From the NCBI GenBank assembly GCA_030650265.1, contig JAUSEJ010000366.1, positions 1-7,227 on the forward strand: a stretch of 7,227 nucleotides of DNA, written 5' to 3'. Position 1 is the first letter of the stretch, and every line of letters begins with the position of its first letter. A program made the translations under genes and the position numbers. Below are positions 1 through 3,972 of this stretch, piece by piece. Below the pieces are notes generated by a model. It was given only the letters and a program-made list of their open reading frames with translations. It made no database searches and had not been told where the DNA came from. The DNA is from Dehalococcoidia bacterium (GTDB lineage Bacteria; Chloroflexota; Dehalococcoidia; JACPQF01).

Positions 1-546
1 CAGCCCGAAATTGTCCTGATGGACGTGCGCATGCCCAACATGGATGGCATGGAGGCTACGCGGCGCATCAAAATTCGACTCCCCTCTGTCTCGGTCATCG
101 TGCTCACCGCGTTCGACAGCGAGGCCTATATCGTGGATGCAATTAGATCTGGCGCCGTTGGCTACCTACCCAAGGAGTCCTCGAAGGATCTCCTCATCCA
201 CTCCATCAGGGCAGTCAACAGCGGCGGCATGCTCATCAAAAGCAGCCTGTTCCGCCAGGCTGTGCTTAGCTGGAGCGATACCGGTGATGCCCAGGTCAAG
301 GAGAAATCAGCCGCTAATGTGATGCTGGAGGAGTTGACACCGCGCGAGCGCGACGTGCTGTGGCATATGATCGATGGGCGAACCAATGGCGAGATTGGCA
401 AAGTCCTCTTCATCGGCGAGGACACCGCCAAGAAGCATGTGCAGGCCATTTTGCATAAGCTGGGCGTTTCCGATAGAACCCAGGCGGCGGTCAAAGCGGT
501 GCGCTTGGGGCTCTCGGATTTGCTCCCCGGGCCCAAACACTCATAG
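1..546 (+). CDS. NarL/FixJ-family response regulator, 5' truncated by window edge
   Basis: This is the C-terminal 181 residues of a two-component response regulator that would bind DNA when phosphorylated by a sensor kinase. The reading frame is open from base 1, so the ATG at 19 is internal and the first part of the receiver domain lies outside the window. Visible receiver marks are the phospho-acceptor Asp in LMDVRMPNMDG (codon 8), the switch Thr in VLTAFD (codon 36) and the conserved Lys in GYLPKE (codon 58). After a linker of about 45 residues comes a LuxR-type helix-turn-helix (codons 112-171: LTPRERDVL, then the recognition segment TAKKHVQAILHKLGV). No sensor kinase is visible; it may lie upstream. 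The gene ends 76 bp before rpsP and seems to be a separate unit, because a promoter lies between them. The target genes cannot be told from the sequence. Confidence 0.93.
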   Translation, partial: QPEIVLMDVRMPNMDGMEATRRIKIRLPSVSVIVLTAFDSEAYIVDAIRSGAVGYLPKESSKDLLIHSIRAVNSGGMLIKSSLFRQAVLSWSDTGDAQVKEKSAANVMLEELTPRERDVLWHMIDGRTNGEIGKVLFIGEDTAKKHVQAILHKLGVSDRTQAAVKAVRLGLSDLLPGPKHS

Positions 547-554
547 GTCGGGCC

Positions 555-584
555 TGTACAAGTTTAGATGGGCTGTGTTATAAT
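555..584 (+). promoter_or_regulatory. Extended -10 promoter of the rpsP operon
   Basis: A perfect TATAAT at 579-584 is preceded by TGT (576-578), which makes an extended -10. A partial -35, TGTACA (555-560), lies 18 bp upstream. Transcription would start near 591 and leave a leader of about 30 nt before the rpsP ATG at 623. It sits in the gap between the response regulator and rpsP, as expected for the operon promoter. It is predicted from consensus only. Confidence 0.75.
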
Positions 585-622
585 GGCGCTGAATTACTGA
601 AACAGTGGAGGTAGGACATACA

Positions 623-910
623 ATGGTAAAGATTCGGTTGCGACGCATGGGAGCGAAAAGGCAGCCGAGTTACAGGGTTGTTATCGCCGACTCGAGGGCT
701 CCGCGCGATGGGGCCTTTATCGAAACTATCGGCTATTATAACCCGTTAACTGACCCTGCTACTATTCATATTGATGAGGAAAAAGCCCTCAAGTGGCTCG
801 GGCGGGGCGCTCAGCCAACCGAAAGCACTGCCAGTCTATTGAAAAGGGTAAACATTCTCGAGAAGTTTGAAGCCTTCAAGAAGGCTCGATCCGAGTCGGC
901 AGGCAAGTAG
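623..910 (+). CDS. rpsP: 30S ribosomal protein S16
   Basis: This is the small-subunit protein S16, an early 16S rRNA-binding protein needed for 30S assembly. The 95-residue product is a typical length and has the family start [20 protein letters not shown], followed by the SRAPRDG and IGYYNP motifs and the [10 protein letters not shown] segment. The C-terminus is basic and variable. The start is set at the ATG at 623 because GGAGGT (607-612) lies 10 nt before it; an in-frame GTG at 605 would add six residues unlike S16 and would leave the Shine-Dalgarno sequence inside the coding region. It is first in a short same-strand operon with khpA (41 bp gap) and rimM. Expression probably depends on the extended -10 promoter just upstream. 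Confidence 0.97.
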   Translation: MVKIRLRRMGAKRQPSYRVVIADSRAPRDGAFIETIGYYNPLTDPATIHIDEEKALKWLGRGAQPTESTASLLKRVNILEKFEAFKKARSESAGK

Positions 911-951
911 GCCCGTTCTTCCCTCGGAATCCTCTACGGGAGAAACCATCT

Positions 952-1179
952 ATGAAGGAATTAATCGAGTATATTGCCACTTCCATCGTCAATGCACCCG
1001 ACGAGGTTAGAGTCAAAGAGATTAGGGCCGGAGATTCGGTGGTTGTCCAACTTGTGGTTGCACCTGAAGACGTGGGAAAGGTCATCGGCAAGCAGGGCCG
1101 GGTGGCCCAGGCGACGCGCGCTCTCCTCAAAGTAGCATCCATGAAGAAAGGGCTTAGGGCTAGCCTTGAAATCGGCTAG
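952..1179 (+). CDS. khpA: KhpA-like KH-domain RNA-binding protein
   Basis: This is a 75-residue single KH-domain protein of the KhpA/YlqC family, which is regularly encoded between rpsP and rimM. In other bacteria KhpA binds RNA, often together with KhpB/Jag, and affects cell division and small-RNA biology; that function is family knowledge, not something seen here. The RNA-gripping GxxG loop is present as IGKQGR (residues 45-50), preceded by VVAPEDVGKV and followed by the helix TRALLK. The length is normal for the family. The ATG at 952 has GGGAG (938-942) nine bases upstream. A weak pairing of CCCGT (912-916) with ACGGG (936-940) could partly cover that ribosome site. The stop codon lies in the 3' arm of a perfect 8-bp hairpin. 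Confidence 0.93.
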   Translation: MKELIEYIATSIVNAPDEVRVKEIRAGDSVVVQLVVAPEDVGKVIGKQGRVAQATRALLKVASMKKGLRASLEIG

Positions 1180-1181
1180 CC
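1158..1181 (+). other. Perfect 8-bp RNA hairpin over the khpA stop codon
   Basis: GGCTAGCC occurs at 1158-1165 and again at 1174-1181, separated by TTGAAATC. Because GGCTAGCC is self-complementary, the two copies can form an 8-bp GC-rich stem with an 8-nt loop. The khpA TAG (1177-1179) lies inside the 3' arm. No U-tract follows (next bases TATGCCGACTT), so it does not look like an intrinsic terminator. A role in mRNA stability, or in lowering translation of rimM 20 nt downstream, is inference. Confidence 0.5.
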
Positions 1182-1201
1182 TATGCCGACTTTGCTGTTA
1201 G

Positions 1202-1723
1202 ATGGGCAAGGTGGAAGACGAGAACAACGCCCCTCGCTTTCTGACTATTGGGGAAGTGGCTGGCCCGTTTGGCCTGCGTGGGGAACTGAAAGTTTCCATT
1301 GTTACGCAATTCCCCGAGCGGTTTGCTGGCCTGGCCCTGGTGTACCTCAATGAGGCGCCATTCGAGGTTGAGTCGTGTCGCTTCCATAAGAGGATGGTCA
1401 TTCTCAAGTTGCGTGGGATCGACTCAATCGAAGAAGCGGATAAGCTTAGGGGCAGGCTAGTTGAAGTTCTTCGGTCAGAAGCAGTACCCCTCAGCAACGA
1501 TCACTACTACCACTATCAGATAATTGGACTTGAAGTGTGGACCAGTGACGGCAGGCTTATCGGGAAGATTGAGGAGATTCTTACCCTACCGGCCAACGAT
1601 GTCTACCTCGTACGTTTCAACGGAAAAGAGGTTCTGATTCCGGCTATTGAGGACGTAGTGCTACAGATCGACATCGAAAGTGGGCGAATTATTATCGAGC
1701 CTATCCCTGGTTTGCTGGATTAA
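1202..1723 (+). CDS. rimM: Ribosome maturation factor RimM
   Basis: RimM helps mature the 3' (head) domain of 16S rRNA and binds ribosomal protein S19. The 173-residue product has normal length and both domains. The N-terminal RimM barrel (about 13-92) carries the signature IGEVAGPFGLRGELKV, with GIDSIEEADKLRGRLVEV near its end. The C-terminal PRC-barrel (about 100-171) has HYYHYQIIGLEV, LPANDVYLV and the terminal IPAIEDVV and IDIESGRIII strands. The ATG at 1202 follows directly after an in-frame TAG (1199-1201), so no earlier start exists. The Shine-Dalgarno match is poor, which suggests coupling to khpA, 22 bp upstream. The stop TAA (1721-1723) lies within the left target-site duplication of a small inserted element, yet the C-terminus looks complete. 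trmD, the common next gene, is not present. Confidence 0.97.
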   Translation: MGKVEDENNAPRFLTIGEVAGPFGLRGELKVSIVTQFPERFAGLALVYLNEAPFEVESCRFHKRMVILKLRGIDSIEEADKLRGRLVEVLRSEAVPLSNDHYYHYQIIGLEVWTSDGRLIGKIEEILTLPANDVYLVRFNGKEVLIPAIEDVVLQIDIESGRIIIEPIPGLLD

Positions 1724-1725
1724 TT
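1716..1725 (+). repeat. Left target-site duplication, TGGATTAATT
   Basis: This ten-base direct repeat is identical to 2354-2363. It directly abuts the left terminal inverted repeat and contains the last sense codon (GAT) and the stop codon of rimM. The next base (C1726) also matches the base after the right copy (C2364). It is assigned here to the element because it pairs with G2353, but an 11-bp duplication is possible. Confidence 0.85.
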
Positions 1726-1751
1726 CTGAAATTGCACTATAAGAGCAAGCG
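1726..1751 (+). repeat. Left terminal inverted repeat of the element
   Basis: It starts CTGAAATTGCACTATAAGAG. The outer 12 bases are exactly complementary to the right end, 18 of the first 20 match, and 22 of 26 match overall. Confidence 0.8.
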
Positions 1752-1807
1752 GGCTTGATAAGCACCAAGAGATGTGTCAGAATTTGCAGGACGACTGCCC
1801 GGAAACC

Positions 1808-1833
1808 GTCATTCCCGCCGAAGCGGGAATCCA
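1808..1833 (+). repeat. 26-bp palindromic repeat, copy 1 (forward)
   Basis: This copy begins GTCATTCCCGCCGAAGCGGG. ATTCCCGC pairs with GCGGGAAT to form a hairpin. It matches the reverse complement of copy 3 (2241-2266) at 25 of 26 positions and that of copy 2 (1859-1884) at 22 of 26. The sequence type (GTCATTCCCGC..GCGGGAATCCA) is a widespread extragenic palindrome that is often mistranslated as VIPAEAGIQ. Confidence 0.88.
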
Positions 1834-1858
1834 GCGTCTTGCACTAACGTATGCCTTT

Positions 1859-1884
1859 TAGATTCCCGCTTTCGCCGGAATGAC
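1859..1884 (-). repeat. 26-bp palindromic repeat, copy 2 (inverted)
   Basis: This copy is in inverted orientation relative to copy 1, with 25 bp between them, so 1808-1884 can also fold into one long cruciform or hairpin. It is the most diverged of the three (four differences from copy 1), including GCCGG in place of one GCGGG arm. Confidence 0.85.
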
Positions 1885-1922
1885 AATGGGGAGACTGGGG
1901 TGATCAATAGGAGGTCCGCTCG

Positions 1923-2216
1923 ATGGACAAGCAGCCCGTGGTCTACATTCTCGCGAGCAAGCGCAACGGAACCCTATATATGGGCGTCACCAGCAATCTG
2001 GTCAAGCGCCTATGGGAGCACAAGAACAACGTCGTTGAATCGTTCACCAGCCGTTATGGCGTGCATCGCCTCGTATACTTCGAAATGTGCGACGATATGG
2101 AACAGGCAATCCTTCGCGAGAAGAGGATGAAAAAGTGGAACCGTGCGTGGAAGATCGAGTTGATCGAAAAACACAACCCGGAGTGGACAGACCTTTGGCC
2201 AACCATCGCACAATGA
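1923..2216 (+). CDS. Small GIY-YIG nuclease-fold protein
   Basis: This is a 97-residue single-domain GIY-YIG protein of the short UPF0213/COG2827-like type. The fold signature is present as VYIL (residues 7-10, the GIY strand) and YMGVT (19-23, the YIG strand), followed by the catalytic-helix arginine and histidine in VKRLWEHKN (R29, H33). The metal-binding glutamate is probably E66 in LREKRMKKW, and the usual tail WKIELIEKHNPEWTDLW follows. All expected catalytic residues seem to be present, so it may be an active endonuclease; its DNA target is unknown. A strong AGGAGGT (1909-1915) lies seven bases before the ATG. It lies inside the inserted element, in the rimM direction, and no clear promoter of its own was seen, so read-through from rimM is likely. 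Whether it serves the element (repeat cutting) or is only cargo cannot be told from sequence. Confidence 0.9.
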   Translation: MDKQPVVYILASKRNGTLYMGVTSNLVKRLWEHKNNVVESFTSRYGVHRLVYFEMCDDMEQAILREKRMKKWNRAWKIELIEKHNPEWTDLWPTIAQ

Positions 2217-2240
2217 ATACGTGGCTTTCCGCACAGAGCT

Positions 2241-2266
2241 TGGATTCCCGCTTCCGCGGGAATGAC
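2241..2266 (-). repeat. 26-bp palindromic repeat, copy 3 (inverted)
   Basis: This copy reads TGGATTCCCGCTTCCGCGGG onward to AATGAC on the plus strand. Its reverse complement differs from copy 1 by a single base, so copies 1 and 3 form near-perfect inverted repeats around the GIY-YIG gene (1808-2266, 459 bp). It lies 24 bp after the nuclease stop and could act as a 3' hairpin for that transcript. Confidence 0.88.
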
Positions 2267-2327
2267 GCGTGAGGCCCTCGAACTATTCCCGCACCGACCC
2301 CTGAGGCGGGGCCCGACGCTCCGATGA

Positions 2328-2353
2328 CGGTGGCCCTTATGGTGCAATTTCAG
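2328..2353 (+). repeat. Right terminal inverted repeat of the element
   Basis: It ends in GTGCAATTTCAG at 2342-2353, the exact reverse complement of the left end's outer 12 bases. The right direct repeat follows immediately. Confidence 0.8.
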
Positions 2354-2363
2354 TGGATTAATT
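2354..2363 (+). repeat. Right target-site duplication, TGGATTAATT
   Basis: It is identical to 1716-1725. Removing 1726-2363 would rejoin rimM directly to the CCCTTGACTTC promoter region, which gives a predicted empty site. Confidence 0.85.
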
Positions 2364-2366
2364 CCC

Positions 2367-2400
2367 TTGACTTCTCATAGCGCCTGATTTATGCTATAAT
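2367..2400 (+). promoter_or_regulatory. Promoter P1 upstream of the S1 leader region
   Basis: TTGACT (2367-2372) is followed after 17 bp by TATGCT (2390-2395). A perfect TATAAT (2395-2400), preceded by TGC (an extended -10), overlaps it. Either -10 could be used; the second resembles the extended -10 of rpsP. The start would be near 2403-2407. It lies three bases outside the right target-site duplication, so it belongs to the host chromosome. Confidence 0.65.
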
Positions 2401-2403
2401 CAT

Positions 2404-2577
2404 GGCAGACGGGCGAATATGCGTTTTCCGTCACCCGTGCCAGGTTGGTGGTGCTTCACTCAGCAGAGGACAACAGCAATATGTGACTTTGTCGAGTTAC
2501 TCCTCTCCTCGGGCCGGGGCGGGAGCTTTGTCAGAGGGACGCGGAGGAGCTATCGGGGCTCCTTCTTTGCTTTTTGT
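2404..2577 (+). ncRNA. Candidate structured leader or small RNA upstream of the S1 gene
   Basis: This transcript of about 170 nt would run from P1 to the terminator at 2543-2575. No known RNA family was recognised. Foldable segments are GGCA/CGGG (2404-2413) with CCCGTGCC (2434-2441); and AGAG+GACAA (2465-2473) with TTGTC (2489-2493) and CTCT (2503-2506). The segment CTCCTC (2500-2505, again 2505-2510) can instead pair with GAGGAG (2544-2549), the 5' arm of the terminator, so mutually exclusive terminator and antiterminator folds are possible. GGAGC at 2522-2526 is a further competitor for the 3' terminator arm. It may be an attenuator of the S1 gene or an independent small RNA; this is inference from sequence only. 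Confidence 0.4.
2543..2575 (+). terminator. Intrinsic terminator in the S1 leader
   Basis: GGAGGAGC (2543-2550) pairs with GCTCCTTC (2558-2565) as eight base pairs including one G-U, with a 7-nt loop (TATCGGG). It is followed by TTTGCTTTTT. It ends the P1 transcript before the S1 coding region unless antitermination occurs. Confidence 0.7.
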
Positions 2578-2595
2578 CATTAAATCGTCTATAAT
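2567..2595 (+). promoter_or_regulatory. Promoter P2 of the S1 gene
   Basis: TATAAT (2590-2595) lies 17 bp after a weak -35, TTGCTT (2567-2572), which itself lies in the U-tract of the preceding terminator. The predicted start near 2602 leaves a leader of about 35 nt before the ATG at 2637. This would allow S1 expression independent of P1. Confidence 0.6.
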
Positions 2596-2636
2596 TCCCC
2601 ATAGGATCGATATTTTTCAGCACTGGATAAACGGAA

Positions 2637-3803
2637 ATGATGCCTGCAGGCGCTTACTTTGACGAAGTTATTAGTGGATCTGAGAATGATAACGCCGAGA
2701 ATTCTATAGGCGACATGGCGGAGTTGTTCGGCAATGATGGTCTTGGATTAAGACCGTATCGCCGGGGTGAAGTGATCGATGGGACCGTGGTTCGCCTAGA
2801 TCGCGATGGCATCCTGGTTGATATTGGCACAAAGTCAGAGGGAATGGTTCCCGGCCACGAAGTTGAGGCGCTGGGCGTTGATGTGGTCAGTCAAATGCGA
2901 GTTGGCGACAAGATTCTCGTATACGTTGTAGAGTCGGCAAGCCAGGAAGGCCAGGTGCTGCTGTCAGTCGATCGGGCCAGGAATGAGAGTGGCTGGCGGA
3001 CCATCCAACGTCATTTCGAGAGTGGTGATATCCTTGAGGCCGACATAGTTGACTTCAATAAGGGCGGTCTCATAGCAAATGTCGGCGGGTTTCGCGGTTT
3101 TGTCCCTAGCTCTCAGGTGGTAAGCGTGAGGCTGGACCTCGCCGCCAACGCAGACGCGCTTCAGGACCAGTTGATCGGCAGGACACTCCGCTTGAAGATA
3201 ATCGAGGTGAACAGACCGCGCAACAGGGTTATACTCTCCGAGAGAGCGGCGCTTCAGGAATGGCGGGGCCAGCAGCGGGATAGGCTATTGAGTGAATTGC
3301 AGCCCGGGCAGTTGAGACAGGGCAAGGTATCCAGCCTCTGCAGTTTTGGCGCTTTTATCGACCTTGGTGGTGCAGACGGTCTGGTGCATCTATCCGAGCT
3401 ATCATGGGGGAGGGTCGATCGTCCGAGTGATGTGCTGAGTGTGGGTGATGAAGTTTCCGTTATTGTGATGGGCGTGGATGCCGAGAGCAAGAAGATCGGG
3501 CTGAGTCTTCGGCGTGCCCGGCCTGAACCATGGTCCAATGTGGCCGAAAAATACCAGGTTGGCCAGTCGGTTACCGGAACCATTACTAGACTTACGCCTT
3601 TCGGCGCCTTTGCTAGACTTGAAGAGGGAATTGAAGGTCTGATCCATGTTTCTGAGCTCAGCGACCAACGCATACAGCATCCCAAGGATGTGGTGGAGGA
3701 AGGGGCGGTGCTCAGATTGAAGGTCGTCAAAGTAGAACCTGTGCGTCACCGGCTCGGCCTGAGCCTCAAGCAGGCCCAACAAGAAGACGATGAGCAGGCG
3801 TAG
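2637..3803 (+). CDS. rpsA: Four-domain S1 RNA-binding protein (30S ribosomal protein S1-like)
   Basis: This 388-residue protein has four S1 OB-fold repeats at about 42-114, 128-203, 222-294 and 307-379. The last two are the most canonical (FGAFIDLGGADGLVHLSELS; FGAFARLEEGIEGLIHVSELS), while the second is diverged (KGGLIANVGGFRGFVPSSQ), as is usual for S1 domain 2. Such four-repeat proteins act as ribosomal protein S1 in many non-proteobacterial lineages and help bind mRNA to the 30S subunit; the longer six-repeat form is proteobacterial. The first 40 residues are acidic and lack a domain. The Shine-Dalgarno sequence before ATG 2637 (or the adjacent ATG 2640) is weak; an internal ATG at 2715 would remove 26 residues and still retain all four domains. 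The C-terminus is acidic (QQEDDEQA). It is preceded by a two-promoter leader, so expression is probably regulated. Confidence 0.9.
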   Translation: MMPAGAYFDEVISGSENDNAENSIGDMAELFGNDGLGLRPYRRGEVIDGTVVRLDRDGILVDIGTKSEGMVPGHEVEALGVDVVSQMRVGDKILVYVVESASQEGQVLLSVDRARNESGWRTIQRHFESGDILEADIVDFNKGGLIANVGGFRGFVPSSQVVSVRLDLAANADALQDQLIGRTLRLKIIEVNRPRNRVILSERAALQEWRGQQRDRLLSELQPGQLRQGKVSSLCSFGAFIDLGGADGLVHLSELSWGRVDRPSDVLSVGDEVSVIVMGVDAESKKIGLSLRRARPEPWSNVAEKYQVGQSVTGTITRLTPFGAFARLEEGIEGLIHVSELSDQRIQHPKDVVEEGAVLRLKVVKVEPVRHRLGLSLKQAQQEDDEQA

Positions 3804-3830
3804 GTAGGAGGAAGACTCCTTACTTTCTGT
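3804..3830 (+). terminator. Candidate terminator after the S1 gene
   Basis: Directly after the stop, GTAGGAG (3804-3810) pairs with CTCCTTAC (3816-3823) with one bulged T and a GAAGA loop, followed by TTTCTGT. The U-tract is short and interrupted, so efficiency is uncertain. Confidence 0.4.
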
Positions 3831-3840
3831 CCTCGTAACT

Positions 3841-3869
3841 TTGTTTTCGTTAACTTTCTCGGGTACAGT
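3841..3869 (+). promoter_or_regulatory. Candidate clpC promoter
   Basis: TTGTTT (3841-3846) and TACAGT (3864-3869) are separated by 17 bp. The predicted start near 3876 gives a clpC leader of about 95 nt. No CIRCE (TTAGCACTC-N9-GAGTGCTAA) or CtsR-type heptad repeat was seen here, so heat-shock control of those known types is not supported. Confidence 0.4.
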
Positions 3870-3972
3870 TGCCCTGGCCTCGCTGCCCACAGGTGGAAGC
3901 ACCGGTGCTTTGGCCTAAATTGAGCAGGACGCTTGGTGCACCAGAGCAGAAACTTGGCATTGGAGAACGGAC

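Larger units (their letters stand above)
1726..2353 (+). mobile_element. 628-bp non-autonomous insertion (MITE-like) carrying a GIY-YIG gene
   Basis: The ends are imperfect terminal inverted repeats. The left end, CTGAAATTGCAC and onward (1726-1751), matches the reverse complement of 2328-2353 at 22 of 26 positions, with the outer 12 identical. On both outer sides sits the same 10-bp direct repeat, TGGATTAATT. These marks together indicate insertion by a DDE-type transposase with staggered cuts. The only convincing gene inside is the GIY-YIG protein at 1923-2216, and no transposase is seen, so mobilisation would have to be in trans. A 10-bp duplication is in the range known for IS4-related families, but assignment to a family is not supported by the terminal sequence alone. 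Inside, three 26-bp palindromic repeats bracket the gene. Insertion at the rimM stop preserved rimM and left the downstream promoter intact. Confidence 0.8.

Noticed and set aside
605..622. GTG at 605 as the rpsP start
   Set aside because: The extra MEVGHT is not part of S16, and the GGAGGT ribosome site for ATG 623 would be inside the coding region.
1774..2130. 118-codon plus-strand frame overlapping the GIY-YIG gene
   Set aside because: It translates two palindromic repeats and then runs out of frame through the clearly real GIY-YIG coding region.
1808..2266. CRISPR array
   Set aside because: Only three repeats exist, with unequal spacing and mixed orientation, a gene between them and no cas genes. 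They are extragenic palindromes.
2054..2347. Minus-strand open frame containing VIPAEAGIQ
   Set aside because: That peptide is the translation of the palindromic repeat at 2241-2266. The rest is antisense to the GIY-YIG gene, and it runs into the right end of the element, so it is a spurious frame.
2404..2577. T-box or other named riboswitch, 4.5S SRP RNA, tmRNA
   Set aside because: GAGGGACGCGGAGG only loosely resembles the T-box motif and lacks the TGGNACCGCG core, and the downstream gene is not an aminoacylation or amino-acid gene. The conserved SRP GGAAGGAAGCAGC-type loop and tmRNA ends are not present.
2402..2662. 86-codon plus-strand open frame in the S1 leader
   Set aside because: Its ATG lies at or before the predicted P1 start, it has no ribosome site, it reads through a strong terminator hairpin and overlaps the S1 start in another frame. 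The composition looks non-coding.
3804..3972. CIRCE or CtsR heat-shock operator before clpC
   Set aside because: Neither the CIRCE inverted repeat nor tandem GGTCAAA-type heptads could be found.
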